From Anaerostipes faecalis (GTDB taxonomy: Bacteria; Bacillota; Clostridia; Lachnospirales; Lachnospiraceae), in contig NZ_JABRXE010000010.1 of the NCBI RefSeq assembly GCF_018982945.1, forward strand, positions 1 to 64,000: a stretch of DNA of 64,000 nt. The letters run 5' to 3'. Shown piece after piece: positions 18,849 through 28,658 of this stretch. The notes beneath the pieces are model-generated. The model made no database searches and had not been told where the DNA came from. It was given only the letters and a program-made list of their open reading frames with translations. Positions within the stretch are counted from its first letter, which is position 1, and each line of letters begins with the position of its first letter. The position numbers and the translations under genes were made by a program.

Positions 18849-19775
18849 TTATAAATCCGTCATTTGGTATTTTCTTGCGAAATCCGCATCTTTGTGCATC
18901 TGCTGGCTTAGTGCATCTAAAGAATCAAATTTCATCTCAGGGCGCTTATAATATAGTAATTCCACCCTAAGATTTTTATGATAAATATCTTTATGAAAAT
19001 CAAGAATATATGTCTCAACGCCCATATGTTTCTTTCCTTCAATGGTTGGCTTTGTACCAATATTGCTGATACCCATATAAATTTTATCTTTATATTTTAC
19101 TCGTGAGACATAGACACCGTTTGGAGGAAGCAGCTTATCATTTTCAGGAACCTGATTGGCTGTAGGCATTCCAAGGATATCTTTTCCCATATGATTTCCA
19201 TGAACCACCGGTCCATAAATTACAAATGGTGCCCCTAAAAGTTTGTTGGCTTCAGTAATTTTCCCTTCTCTTAGCAAGGTTCTGATTCTTGTACTGGATA
19301 CGATTCCACCATCCATTTCTAACTTTGGAATAACAATTAATTTAAAATTATATTCCTTAGACATTTTCTCAAGAAGTTCAACATTTCCTCGACGTTTATA
19401 TCCAAAACCACAATCATCCCCTACCACGAGTATTTTCATTCCTGTCTTTTCCAAAAGTATTTTTTTTACGAAGTCCTCTGGAGAAAGATGAGAAAATGCA
19501 TCTGTAAATGGATGTTCAATATAAACATCAATTCCATACTGAGAAAGAAGCTTTGATTTTTCTGTGTGTGTATATATTACACTAATATCTTTATGTTTCA
19601 ACATATTAGCAGGGGGACGGTCAAAAGAAAAAACTGTTGCCAGATACCCCTCTTTTTTATATTTTAACAACTGATCAAAAATCAACTGATGCCCTCTATG
19701 TATTCCGTCAAATTTTCCAAGAGCAACAACCGTATTATGAAATTGAAATTTTTCTGTATTATGAATGTATTCCAT
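18849..19775 (-). CDS. ribF: Bifunctional riboflavin kinase/FAD synthetase
   Basis: 308 residues. The N-terminal nucleotidyltransferase half has ALGKFDGIHRGHQ and a later GGIVSSTRIR; the C-terminal riboflavin kinase half has MPTANQVP and PPNGVYVSRV. It makes FMN then FAD from riboflavin and ATP. Its place after truB at the end of the rimP-nusA-infB operon is the usual Firmicute order. Confidence 0.95.
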   Translation of the reverse strand: MEYIHNTEKFQFHNTVVALGKFDGIHRGHQLIFDQLLKYKKEGYLATVFSFDRPPANMLKHKDISVIYTHTEKSKLLSQYGIDVYIEHPFTDAFSHLSPEDFVKKILLEKTGMKILVVGDDCGFGYKRRGNVELLEKMSKEYNFKLIVIPKLEMDGGIVSSTRIRTLLREGKITEANKLLGAPFVIYGPVVHGNHMGKDILGMPTANQVPENDKLLPPNGVYVSRVKYKDKIYMGISNIGTKPTIEGKKHMGVETYILDFHKDIYHKNLRVELLYYKRPEMKFDSLDALSQQMHKDADFARKYQMTDL

Positions 19776-19841
19776 GATTTCCTCTCGTTAGCTTTAAGCT
19801 GTCTGTCTTTGCACACCGTGTACAATCCCCGTGAAGGGTTT

Positions 19842-20738
19842 TTATTCACCAGAATAAAAAATTTTATCAGGAAAGAACAGATTATTTTTCCAGTAGTATA
19901 TTCCAATAAAATGTTCTTCTTCATCATAAACACGAATTTTCTTTCCAGTATCAATATTGCTTTCATGAAAGCATGAATACTTTAAGGGATTTCCGTTGTA
20001 CAATAATTTGTAATGATTCTTTTTTACCGTAGCTTTTTGATAATTTAAGAAAACCCGCTCTACTGGAATAATGATATTTTCAATATCTCCAATTTTCATT
20101 ATTTCTTCTATTTCTGCCAGTGTATGAGAATTTTCAATGGAAAAACCACTGGATTTTGTTCGAATCAGTTCCGTCATACATGCTCCATTATGAAGCTTAT
20201 GACCTATATCCCTGCACAGGCTTCGAATGTAGGTTCCTTTACTGCAGGTTACTGTCATTGTTACCTGCGGATAGTCAATTACAATATCACATATATCATA
20301 TATTTTCACCAGCTGAGGCTTTCTCTCTACAGTCTTACCTTCCCTGGCAAGTTCATATAGTTTTTTCCCTTGAATTTTTTTTGCAGAATACATTGGAGGT
20401 ATCTGCATATAATCTCCAACAAAAGAAAGAATCGTATCTTCAATCTGATCTTCGGAAACTTTCTCTTCAAATGTTTTTGTAACCGTTCCCCAGATATCTT
20501 CTGTATCCGTTTCTTTTCCAAAAATAAAAGTGACTTTATACTGCTTTTTTGTAGCAGTCAGCATATCACATAGCTTTGTTCCTCTTCCAAGGCATACCGG
20601 CAATACCCCTGTCGCATTAGGATCAAGAGTTCCTGTATGACCAATTTTTCTCTGATGAAGAATACCTCTCAATTTTGCAACCACATCATGGGAAGTAAAA
20701 TCCTGTTCTTTATAAACATTTATAATTCCATTTAACAT
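19842..20738 (-). CDS. truB: tRNA pseudouridine-55 synthase
   Basis: 298 residues. The catalytic motif HTGTLDPNATGVLPVCLGR contains the conserved Asp, and KGTYIRSLCRDIG is present further on. It converts U55 of the tRNA T-loop to pseudouridine. The C-terminal part is a short PUA-like region. It follows nrnA by 8 bp in the translation operon. Confidence 0.95.
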   Translation of the reverse strand: MLNGIINVYKEQDFTSHDVVAKLRGILHQRKIGHTGTLDPNATGVLPVCLGRGTKLCDMLTATKKQYKVTFIFGKETDTEDIWGTVTKTFEEKVSEDQIEDTILSFVGDYMQIPPMYSAKKIQGKKLYELAREGKTVERKPQLVKIYDICDIVIDYPQVTMTVTCSKGTYIRSLCRDIGHKLHNGACMTELIRTKSSGFSIENSHTLAEIEEIMKIGDIENIIIPVERVFLNYQKATVKKNHYKLLYNGNPLKYSCFHESNIDTGKKIRVYDEEEHFIGIYYWKNNLFFPDKIFYSGE

Positions 20739-20746
20739 ATAAACCT

Positions 20747-21691
20747 CTATAACTGTTGCTGTATTCTGGATATTATCTGCTGTTTTATATCTTCAATTGT
20801 TCCATGCATAGTACATCCGGCAGCACGGATATGTCCGCCTCCCTGGAATTCCTGTGCAATAGAAGATACATTTACTTTTGTATTAGATCTCATACTGACT
20901 TTATAACTTTCTGGTGTCAGCGGATATAAAAATACTGCTGTTTCCACACCTTTTGTAATACGCAGCTGATCGATGATACCATTTAAATCTGCAGATGAAG
21001 CACTAATTTCCGTTAGATTTTCCCGAGTCAAAAAGGAAACAATAATCTGCCCGTCAACTTCCAGACTGCTGTTTAATAACGCTTTTCCTAAAGCAAGATT
21101 CTGTACAAATGTTTTCTGGTAAAAAGTTTCATCTATAATTTTCGAACAATTCACACCTTTTTCCAAAAGATTACCTGCATATGTCATAGTTGCTTTTGTT
21201 GTGTTGGAATGTTTAAAAACTCCTGTATCATGCACAATGCCTGTGTAAAGACATTCTGCACAAGAAAGAGATATTTCGTTCATATCAAATATCTGACACA
21301 ACACTTCGCAGGTAGCACTTGCTTGCGAATCAACCAGGCAAAAATCGCCTAGACCCTGATTGCTGATATGATGATCAATACAAAAAAGAGTCTTTGCTTT
21401 ATCTGCCATATCGGCAAAAGGAACAAATCGATCTACAGAACTGCAATCCAGTACAAAAAACAAGTCATATTCTTTGTCCTGCGGTTCTAAAAAAATATTT
21501 TCCGCTCCTTTTAAGAATAAAAATTCTGCAGGAACTGATTCTAGATATACATCAACCTGCTTGTTTGGGTCATGATCTAATATATATTGTCGCAGACCAA
21601 GGCAGCTGCCGATACAGTCCCCATCCGGATGGATGTGGCCTGTTATGGCAATTGTCTTAGCAGAATGAATCTGTTTGATAAAATGGCTCAT
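20747..21691 (-). CDS. nrnA: DHH-family nano-RNase/pAp phosphatase
   Basis: 314 residues. Metal-binding motifs are visible: GHIHPDGDCIGS, DCSSVDR, the family signature DHH (CIDHHISN) and the C-terminal DHHA1 motif GGGHIRAAG. NrnA degrades 2-5-nt RNAs and dephosphorylates 3'-phosphoadenosine 5'-phosphate. Its position between rbfA and truB is standard for Firmicutes. Confidence 0.92.
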   Translation of the reverse strand: MSHFIKQIHSAKTIAITGHIHPDGDCIGSCLGLRQYILDHDPNKQVDVYLESVPAEFLFLKGAENIFLEPQDKEYDLFFVLDCSSVDRFVPFADMADKAKTLFCIDHHISNQGLGDFCLVDSQASATCEVLCQIFDMNEISLSCAECLYTGIVHDTGVFKHSNTTKATMTYAGNLLEKGVNCSKIIDETFYQKTFVQNLALGKALLNSSLEVDGQIIVSFLTRENLTEISASSADLNGIIDQLRITKGVETAVFLYPLTPESYKVSMRSNTKVNVSSIAQEFQGGGHIRAAGCTMHGTIEDIKQQIISRIQQQL

Positions 21692-21699
21692 GTCTGCTC

Positions 21700-22050
21700 C
21701 TAACGATTTAATTCATCAATTTTTCTTGACATTTCTACACCATATTCGATGGAGTCATCTAAAATAAATGTGATTTCCGGTGTATTTCTAAGATTAATGG
21801 AGTGTGCCAGTTCACGTCGGACATATCCTACCGCACTATTTAATCCTTCCATTGTCTGTTCTTTTTCTTCCTGACTTCCCAAAACACTAATATATACCTT
21901 GCATTGCTTTAAATCAGATGTAACAACTGCATCAACTACAGATGTCATTGGCGCAATTCTCGGGTCTTTAATTTCTCTGCTGATAATTCGGCTCAGTTCT
22001 CTTTGAACTTCGCCATTGATTCTAGTATTCTTAATGCTGTTTTTTCTCAT
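21700..22050 (-). CDS. rbfA: Ribosome-binding factor A
   Basis: 116 residues, normal length. It has the KH-like fold pattern RINGEVQRELSRIISREIKDPRI and LRNTPEITFILDDSIEYG. It helps mature the 30S subunit. It ends in TAG, 8 bp before nrnA. Confidence 0.95.
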   Translation of the reverse strand: MRKNSIKNTRINGEVQRELSRIISREIKDPRIAPMTSVVDAVVTSDLKQCKVYISVLGSQEEKEQTMEGLNSAVGYVRRELAHSINLRNTPEITFILDDSIEYGVEMSRKIDELNR

Positions 22051-22071
22051 AATTATACCTCTTTTCAGGAT

Positions 22072-24339
22072 TTATCTTGGAACTTCTTCCATGATGAAGG
22101 CTTCAATCTGGTCACCTTCTTTGATATCATTGAAGTTTTCCATAACCAGTCCGCATTCAAATCCATTACGAACTTCTTTTACCGCATCTTTACCACGCTG
22201 GATAGATGCCAGTTTTCCTTCGTGAACAACAATGCCGTCTCGAATGACTCTTGCTGAACTGTCACGCTGAATATTTCCATCGGTAACGTAAGAACCTGCA
22301 ATTGTACCAACTCCGGAAGCTTTGAAAATCTGACGAACTTCTGCATGACCGGTAACTTTTTCCACGAATTCAGGATCCAGCATACCTTTCATTGCTGCTT
22401 CAATATCTTCAATAGCATTATAGATGACACGATACAGACGTAAATCAACTTTTTCTGCTGTAGCAGCATCTTTTGCCGCCGGTTCCGGACGAACATTAAA
22501 TCCGATAATAATCGCATTGGATGCTGAAGCAAGCATTACATCAGATTCATTGATTGCACCTACTCCACCATGAATAACCTTAACTGCCACTTCATCATTG
22601 GAAAGCTTTGTAAGACTCTGTTTGACAGCTTCTACTGAACCCTGAACGTCTGCTTTTACGATAATATTCAGTTCTTTTACACTACCTGCCTGAATCTGAT
22701 TAAAGAGATCATCCAGAGAAAGCTGGCTTTTTGTTTCAGACAGCATTTTTTCACGTCCATATGCAATGAATTTTTCAGCAACAGATCTTGCTTCTCTTTC
22801 ATTATCCATTGCCATACAAACTTCTCCCGCAAAAGGTACTTCACTTAAACCAAGGATTTCTACAGGAGTTGAAGGTCCGGCAGATTTAATTCGTTTTCCT
22901 TTGTCATTGATCATGGCACGAACCTTACCATGTGCATTTCCCACGGCAATTGCATCACCAACATGAAGGGTACCTTTCTGAACCAGAACAGTTGCAACAG
23001 GTCCACGTCCTTTATCAAGCTGAGCCTCTAAAACGATACCTCTTGCTTTACGATCTGGATTTGCTTTTAATTCCAGTACTTCTGCAGTTAAAGATACCAT
23101 ATCAAGAAGTTCGTCGATTCCTTCTCCTGTATGAGCAGATACCGGACAGAAGATCGTACTTCCACCCCAGTCTTCCGGAATCAGTTCATATTCAGTCATT
23201 TCCTGTTTTACACGCTCAATATTAGCACTTTCTTTATCAATTTTATTTACAGCAACAATAATTTCAATTTCTGCTGCTTTTGCATGGTTGATGGCTTCAA
23301 TGGTCTGAGGCATAACACCATCATCAGCTGCAACTACAAGAATTGCAATATCAGTTGACTGAGCACCACGCATACGCATGGATGTAAATGCTTCATGTCC
23401 CGGTGTGTCAAGGAATGTAATCTGTCCATTGGCTGTTTCTACAGTATAAGCACCGATATGCTGTGTGATACCACCTGCTTCTCCAGTTGTTACATGTGTA
23501 GAACGGATTTTATCTAAAAGAGATGTTTTTCCATGGTCAACGTGACCCATAACACATACAACAGGAGGTCTGACGATCATGTTTTCTTCATCATCCTCTT
23601 CATCGTCTTTCAGAATTTCTTCGATTACATCAACCTGTTCTTCCATTTCAACGATACGGTCAAATTCTAAAGCGATTTCTTCTGCTCTGTCAAAATCAAG
23701 TTCAGAATTCAGATTCAGCATTCCGCCTCCACTGATCAGCAGTTTTTTGATAATATCGTTGGCAGGAATAGATAATGCATCAGCAAATTCTTTTAAAGTC
23801 AGTGTTGGTGGAATTTTAACTGGAGCATCCAGATCAACCTCTACTTTTTTTACTGGTTCAGGTTTAATAAAAGCTCCTGGACCAGTTTTCTTCTTTTTCT
23901 GCTCCTGCTGATTTTTATTATTAAATTTCTTATTCTTTTTATTCTTATTAAATTTCTGGGAATTCTGAGGATTTTCTTTTCTTAAAATCTTCTTTCCGCC
24001 ATCCTGTTTTTTATTCTTATTGTTTTTATTATTCTTATTTTCGTTATTCTGAGACTTGTTATTCTCATTCTTTGTAAAATTCTTTTTGTTTTCCATAGTT
24101 TTTTCTTTAGTCTGCTCTTTACTCTCTTTTTTTGGAGCTTTTGATTTTATATTCTGTTTCTTTGGTGCATTATTATCTTTTTTTGGTGCCAGGGCTTTTT
24201 CAACAATTTTTACCTGTCTATCTTCAATGGTACTCATGTGATTTTTTACATCTATATGATTGGATTTGAGAATCTCCAGGATTTCTTTATTTTCTTTTCC
24301 GAATTTTTTTGCTATTTCATAAACTCTGAATTTTGCCAT
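22072..24339 (-). CDS. infB: Translation initiation factor IF-2
   Basis: 755 residues. The N-terminal domain (1-50) is followed by a very low-complexity lysine/asparagine-rich linker (roughly 50-155), an IF2_N repeat ([19 protein letters not shown]), then the GTPase with [22 protein letters not shown] and NKID, and domains II-IV. It brings initiator tRNA to the ribosome. The linker is much richer in Asn and Lys than the rest, which fits the AT-rich genome. Confidence 0.97.
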   Translation of the reverse strand: MAKFRVYEIAKKFGKENKEILEILKSNHIDVKNHMSTIEDRQVKIVEKALAPKKDNNAPKKQNIKSKAPKKESKEQTKEKTMENKKNFTKNENNKSQNNENKNNKNNKNKKQDGGKKILRKENPQNSQKFNKNKKNKKFNNKNQQEQKKKKTGPGAFIKPEPVKKVEVDLDAPVKIPPTLTLKEFADALSIPANDIIKKLLISGGGMLNLNSELDFDRAEEIALEFDRIVEMEEQVDVIEEILKDDEEDDEENMIVRPPVVCVMGHVDHGKTSLLDKIRSTHVTTGEAGGITQHIGAYTVETANGQITFLDTPGHEAFTSMRMRGAQSTDIAILVVAADDGVMPQTIEAINHAKAAEIEIIVAVNKIDKESANIERVKQEMTEYELIPEDWGGSTIFCPVSAHTGEGIDELLDMVSLTAEVLELKANPDRKARGIVLEAQLDKGRGPVATVLVQKGTLHVGDAIAVGNAHGKVRAMINDKGKRIKSAGPSTPVEILGLSEVPFAGEVCMAMDNEREARSVAEKFIAYGREKMLSETKSQLSLDDLFNQIQAGSVKELNIIVKADVQGSVEAVKQSLTKLSNDEVAVKVIHGGVGAINESDVMLASASNAIIIGFNVRPEPAAKDAATAEKVDLRLYRVIYNAIEDIEAAMKGMLDPEFVEKVTGHAEVRQIFKASGVGTIAGSYVTDGNIQRDSSARVIRDGIVVHEGKLASIQRGKDAVKEVRNGFECGLVMENFNDIKEGDQIEAFIMEEVPR

Positions 24340-24342
24340 ATA

Positions 24343-24660
24343 TTACACCTCCATTGATTCTTTCTTATCAAGTTGTTTGCAGATGGTATCAGCAAAACCC
24401 TGATCCGTTACTGCAACCGATACTCTGAATTCTTTGCCAATGGCATGACCCAGCTGTTCTTTATCATACCAGACATAAAGAGGTACTTGATAATGATTAC
24501 ATAAGTTACGATACATTTTTTTTGTATTATCTGAAGCATCTCTGGAAACAATGACCAGATATGCGTTATTTTTCCGAACAGCCTCGCAAACAGCAAATTC
24601 ACCACTGACCAGATTTCTTGATCTGACTGCAAGGCCAAGCAGAGATAGTACTTTACTCAA
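24343..24660 (-). CDS. ylxQ: L7Ae-like ribosomal/RNA-binding protein (YlxQ)
   Basis: 105 residues with the L7Ae/L30e fold pattern (LLGLAVRSRNLVSGEFAVCEAVR, LVIVSRDASDNT). It probably binds kink-turn RNA. The start overlaps the ylxR end by 8 bp and it precedes infB by 3 bp, the conserved Firmicute arrangement. Confidence 0.9.
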   Translation of the reverse strand: MSKVLSLLGLAVRSRNLVSGEFAVCEAVRKNNAYLVIVSRDASDNTKKMYRNLCNHYQVPLYVWYDKEQLGHAIGKEFRVSVAVTDQGFADTICKQLDKKESMEV

Positions 24661-24919
24661 GTTCTTCCATCTCCTTTTCTAATAATTCATAAACAGATTC
24701 CGGTATCGCAGTTTTAAATGAACGATCCAGGCCTTTTGTTTTAATCGCTTTTTTCAGACATTCTGTTGATTTACAGATATATGCCCCGCGACCATTCTTC
24801 TTGCCTGTTGCGTCTACCGAAATATCTCCGTCCTTTGAACGAACGATACGTACCAGATCTCTTTTTTCTTTTGATTCACCACAGCCGATACATCTTCTTG
24901 TAGGCACCTTTCGATTCAT
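24653..24919 (-). CDS. ylxR: YlxR/RnpM RNA-binding protein
   Basis: 88 residues. Signature PTRRCIGCGESKEKRDLVRIVR and GRGAYIC are present. In Bacillus this protein has been reported to bind and modulate RNase P RNA. Sits between nusA and ylxQ as usual. Confidence 0.9.
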   Translation of the reverse strand: MNRKVPTRRCIGCGESKEKRDLVRIVRSKDGDISVDATGKKNGRGAYICKSTECLKKAIKTKGLDRSFKTAIPESVYELLEKEMEELE

Positions 24920-24939
24920 TTTATCACTTCACTTTCTGT

Positions 24940-26103
24940 CTATTCTTCGATTTCAGATTCTAAAATTTCTTCTGCGATATCCTCGTCAAAAATATCTTCT
25001 GCGATATCTTCTGTAATATCCTGTAATTCTTCTGTTTTCATATCTTCAGAAACTGCTTTTGCAGATTCCTTCTGAGCCTGTGATTCACTCTTGATATCAA
25101 TTTTAAATCCTGTCAGACGTGCTGCAAGACGTGCATTCTGTCCTTCCTTACCAATTGCAAGAGATAACTGATAATCCGGCACAACAACTTCTGCACTTTT
25201 TTCTTCGACATCCACTGCTACAGAGACAACCTTTGATGGGCTCAATGCATTTTCAATGAAAATACAAGGATCTTCATTCCAGTTGATAATATCAATTTTC
25301 TCACCTTTTAAATCATTTACGATGGCATTTACACGAGCACCATTTAAACCAACACATGCTCCTACAGGATCAACATTTTCATCATTTGACCATACAGCCA
25401 TCTTTGTTCTGGATCCGGCTTCACGGACAATATTCTTAATCTCCACTGTTCCATCCTGGATTTCTGCAACTTCTTTTTCAAACAGCCTTTTTACAAGATC
25501 AGGATGTGTTCTGGATACAAGAATTCGAGGTCCACGACTGGTTTCTTTAACTTCAACAATATACAGTTTAATTCTTTCTGTCGGTTTAAATACTTCTCCT
25601 CTAATCTGCTCAGATTTCATTAAAAGTGCATCTGTCTTATCATCCAGGCTGACACTAACATTATCACCAACATATCTCTGAACAACACCTGTAACGATAT
25701 CTTTTTCTTTACAATAGAAATGATCGTAAACAACTCTTCTTTCTTCTTCTTTAATCTTCTGAACGATAACACTTCTTGCATGCATGGCAGCAATACGCCC
25801 AAAATCTTTTGGTGTAATTTCGATTCTTATGTGATCACCTAACTCATAATGCATATCAATTGCTTTTGCCTTGGCAAGACTGATTTCAAGTGCAGGATCT
25901 TCCACCTCATCAACTACCTCTTTTACTGCATAAACGTAAATATCGCCTGTTTCACGATCCATATTTACTACTACATTATCAGCACTTCCAAAATCTCTTT
26001 TGCATGCAGCAAGCAGAGAATTTTCAATGGCTTCCATGATAACATCTTTATCAATACCTTTTTCTTTTTCTAATTGATTTAACGCTGCAATTAATTCACT
26101 CAT
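24940..26103 (-). CDS. nusA: Transcription termination/antitermination factor NusA
   Basis: 387 residues: N-terminal RNA-polymerase-binding domain, S1 domain (residues ~135-200) and two KH domains with GACVGLNGARVNAIVNDL and SLAIGKEGQNARLAARLTG. The tail after residue 350 is short and very acidic (EDIAEDIFDEDIAEEILE) and lacks the proteobacterial repeats. It controls pausing and termination. Confidence 0.96.
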   Translation of the reverse strand: MSELIAALNQLEKEKGIDKDVIMEAIENSLLAACKRDFGSADNVVVNMDRETGDIYVYAVKEVVDEVEDPALEISLAKAKAIDMHYELGDHIRIEITPKDFGRIAAMHARSVIVQKIKEEERRVVYDHFYCKEKDIVTGVVQRYVGDNVSVSLDDKTDALLMKSEQIRGEVFKPTERIKLYIVEVKETSRGPRILVSRTHPDLVKRLFEKEVAEIQDGTVEIKNIVREAGSRTKMAVWSNDENVDPVGACVGLNGARVNAIVNDLKGEKIDIINWNEDPCIFIENALSPSKVVSVAVDVEEKSAEVVVPDYQLSLAIGKEGQNARLAARLTGFKIDIKSESQAQKESAKAVSEDMKTEELQDITEDIAEDIFDEDIAEEILESEIEE

Positions 26104-26119
26104 TTTCCTTTTTCCTCCT

Positions 26120-26584
26120 TTAAAAATCTAACGACAAACGAGCACTTGCAATACTCCTGGTTTCAAATGTAACATCTTCATCTTCTATAGTAATTACGAC
26201 TTGTTCACTGGAATACTCTTTCAGTATTCCTGTAAACTCCTTTTGCTTATCAATAGCTTTGTACAATTTTATGTCAATAGATTTGCCAATGCTTCTAATA
26301 TAGTCTTTTTCTTTTTTCAACGGGCGTCCCAGTCCTGGAGAACTTACTTCCAGAATATAAGCTTCCTCGATAAAATCATCTGCATCTAATTTTTCTTCCA
26401 GAGCACGACTGATCAAGACACAATCATTGATATTGATACCGCCTTCTTTATCTGCAAATACACGAAGATACCAGTTAGCTCCCTCTTTCACATATTCAAC
26501 ATCTACCAGTTCAAAATGATTTTCTTCAATAATAGGTAAAACCATCTTTTCAACCTTTGCTTCAATTTCTGTACGTTTTGCCAA
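26120..26584 (-). CDS. rimP: Ribosome maturation factor RimP
   Basis: 154 residues if translation starts at TTG 26584, which has AAAGGATTGATATT just upstream and yields the family's normal length (LAKRTEIEAKVEKMVLPIIEE). A longer frame to an ATG at 26629 exists but reads through the ribosome site and has a non-family N-terminus. The motif SSPGLGRPLKKEKDY is present. It is needed for 30S assembly and is the first gene of the operon. Confidence 0.92.
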   Translation of the reverse strand: MAKRTEIEAKVEKMVLPIIEENHFELVDVEYVKEGANWYLRVFADKEGGININDCVLISRALEEKLDADDFIEEAYILEVSSPGLGRPLKKEKDYIRSIGKSIDIKLYKAIDKQKEFTGILKEYSSEQVVITIEDEDVTFETRSIASARLSLDF

Positions 26585-26652
26585 AATATCAATCCTTTCT
26601 ATGCCTTGTTTCCGCCTGCATTCAGGCATTCCTGTCTCAACACAAACAATAA

Positions 26653-26672
26653 GAGTGGACTTGCGCCCACTC
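26653..26672 (-). ncRNA. rimP leader hairpin
   Basis: In the untranslated leader, GAGTGGGC and GTCCACTC form a stable stem around a short loop, about 70 nt before the rimP start. Small conserved hairpins of this kind upstream of rimP in Firmicutes are known as the rimP leader; assignment here is by position and shape. A moderate T-rich stretch follows, so it could act as a weak attenuator. Confidence 0.5.
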
Positions 26673-26697
26673 CTAAGTAATCTTTTATGCTGTTTTT

Positions 26698-26726
26698 ATT
26701 CTACCACGAAAAAAAGTACTTGACAA
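26698..26726 (-). promoter_or_regulatory. Promoter of the rimP-nusA-infB operon
   Basis: On the minus strand TTGTCA (26721-26726), a 17-bp spacer and TAGAAT (26698-26703). The predicted start gives a leader of about 100 nt containing the hairpin at 26653-26672. Confidence 0.65.
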
Positions 26727-26743
26727 GATGTTTTTACAATTTA

Positions 26744-27061
26744 TTAATTGATTTCCGGCCTATTTATACATTTTTTTGCAATTTCGAAATCTTTATTTCC
26801 AATTAATATCACATATCTCTTTAAACACTCTCCATCTATATTTCTTGTCGTACGAAAAGCTCTAGGTGCCAAATACATTTTTGGCATAAGAAAAAACATA
26901 TATGGAGGAAGCTTCTGTTGACTGCCATTATCTAAAATCATTTTTTTGTATTTTATATGATTTTTTTCAAGACATCCCAGGATCCGATGATACTCCTGCA
27001 CGGAAGTTCCTTGATACAGTACAGCTTGCTTCATGAAATTTGAAAACATTTCCTGCTTCAT
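26744..27061 (-). CDS. Unrecognised 105-residue protein
   Basis: No known domain was recognised. It is basic, with an even mix of helix- and strand-forming residues and no membrane segment or signal peptide. AAGGGGTGAAAAGCA precedes the ATG, so translation is likely. It lies downstream of the broken purine permease on the same strand, and ends about 20 bp before the -35 of the rimP promoter; no strong terminator is visible between them. Confidence 0.55.
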   Translation of the reverse strand: MKQEMFSNFMKQAVLYQGTSVQEYHRILGCLEKNHIKYKKMILDNGSQQKLPPYMFFLMPKMYLAPRAFRTTRNIDGECLKRYVILIGNKDFEIAKKCINRPEIN

Positions 27062-27094
27062 TGCTTTTCACCCCTTATTTCGGCTATTTTAATT

Positions 27095-27116
27095 CAAGAC
27101 TCGCTCGCGAGTCTTG
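27095..27116. repeat. Solo copy of the repeat's terminal palindrome
   Basis: A perfect 22-bp palindrome (CAAGACTCGC, centre, GCGAGTCTTG), identical in type to the end of the dispersed repeats at 16706, 44273 and 55179, but the rest of the element is missing. It is flanked by ATT on its left like copy A. Confidence 0.7.
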
Positions 27117-27190
27117 AAAGAAATATGTTCTGCACCAGGTGGAATGGCTTGGAAAAAGATTCCATCTTCAATGATGCTCTGGATGATAAC

Positions 27191-28567
27191 CTACAAGAAA
27201 ACATACTTTAATACAAACAATACTGCCAAGATATACATCAAAAGGCTGATTTTCTTTTCTTTTGCTTTTCCACAAACCAGATTAATTACCACATATGAGA
27301 TAACACCCATGGAAATACCTTCAGAAATGCTATACAAGAATGGCATTGCAATAATGGCAATGAAGCAAGGAATTGCTTCTGTATAATCTTTAAAATCAAT
27401 CTTTGTAATTGATGTAATCATAAGAAATCCTACCATGATCAGTGCAGGTGCTGTTGCAAAGGATGGAATTGCCAAAAAAATCGGTGACAAGAACAGGGAC
27501 ACTGCAAATAAAATAGCTGCAACAATAGATGTCAGACCTGTTCGTCCGCCTTCGGCAACTCCTGAAGCACTTTCCACAAATGTTGTAACCGTTGACGTTC
27601 CACAGATTGCTCCAACAGATGTTCCAACAGAATCTGCCAGAAGTGCTCCTTTAATCTTAGGAAGTTTTCCGTTCTTATCCAACATGTCCGCTTTGGATGC
27701 AACTCCAATCAAGGTTCCAAGCGTATCAAACATATCCACAAACAAAAATGCAAACATAATAACAAAGAAGTCCAGAGTGAATACAATAGAAAAGTCCATC
27801 TTCATAAAGGTTGGAGCCAGGCTAGGAACCGTAATTCTTCCTGAAAAGTCAGGCAGAAGGCTGTAAAATCCTGCATCAGGATTTGGAACATATAATCCTG
27901 TAAACTGACAGAGGATTCCAAGGATCCAAGTGATAAGGATTCCCCAAAGAATTCCTCCCTTTATATTTTTTATAAGAAAAATTGCAGTTAACAACAATCC
28001 AATCAAAGCTAACAGTACCGTAATTCCTTCATAGTGAAATGTTCCTGCTGTGACAGAACCTTTAAAAGAAAAAATACCAACCAACGTGGAATCATTGTTC
28101 ACAACAATATGTGCATTCTGCAGTCCGATAAAAGCAATAAACAATCCGATTCCTACAGATACAGCATGTTTTAGATTCATCGGGATGGCATTAAAAATTG
28201 CTTCACGAACATTGGTCAATGAAAGTACAATAAAAATCAAGCCTTCAAAAAATACCGCTGCCAATGCCTAATGCCATGTATAACCCATTCCAAGAACCAC
28301 TGTGTAAGCAAAGTATGCATTTAATCCCATTCCAGGAGCAAGTACAAATGGATAGTTAGACAAAATAGCCATCAAACATGTGGCAATAAAAGATGCAAGA
28401 GCCGTAGCCGTGAAGATTGCTCCCCGGTCCATTCCGGAAGCAGATAAGATATTCGGATTTACCGCAAGTATGTACGCCATGGTCATAAAGGTGGTAACTC
28501 CAGCAATAATTTCTGTTTTCACATCTGTGCCATTTTCTTTCAAATGAAAAATTTTTTCCAAATTCAT
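27191..28567 (-). pseudogene. NCS2-family purine (hypoxanthine/guanine/adenine) permease, interrupted by a stop codon
   Basis: The start is ATG 28567 with GAGGAAGGAAACT before it (MNLEKIFHLKENGTDVKTE). After residue 99 (GMGYTWH) an in-frame TAG (28268-28270) interrupts the protein, and the same frame goes on as ALAAVFFEGLIFIVLSLTNVREAIFN to the end at 27191. The two halves together have the 459-codon length and roughly 12-13 membrane segments of AzgA/PbuG-type permeases. A single CAG-to-TAG change would explain the break. Such permeases take up purine bases with protons. Translation of the larger piece might restart at the TTG at 28264, but there is no convincing ribosome site. Confidence 0.8.
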
Positions 28568-28658
28568 AGTTTCCTTCCTCTCTTTCTTGTAGTTTTTGAG
28601 TGCCAATATGAAATACCTTTCTTTATTATATCAGACTATTTCAAAATTATCTGATATT

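Noticed and set aside
27114-27386. Plus-strand frame overlapping the permease end
   Set aside because: No ribosome site, antisense to a clear permease frame, composition of a shadow frame.
4734-28270. Two long genes are interrupted only by TAG, which could mean TAG is read as an amino acid in this organism
   Set aside because: TAG also ends clearly intact genes here, such as rbfA (21700-21702) and the EamA transporter (60275-60277), at the expected family length. Two independent nonsense mutations are simpler.
27191-28567. A guanine or adenine riboswitch for the purine permease
   Set aside because: The leader between 28568 and 28658 is short and AT-rich with no purine-riboswitch core that I can find.
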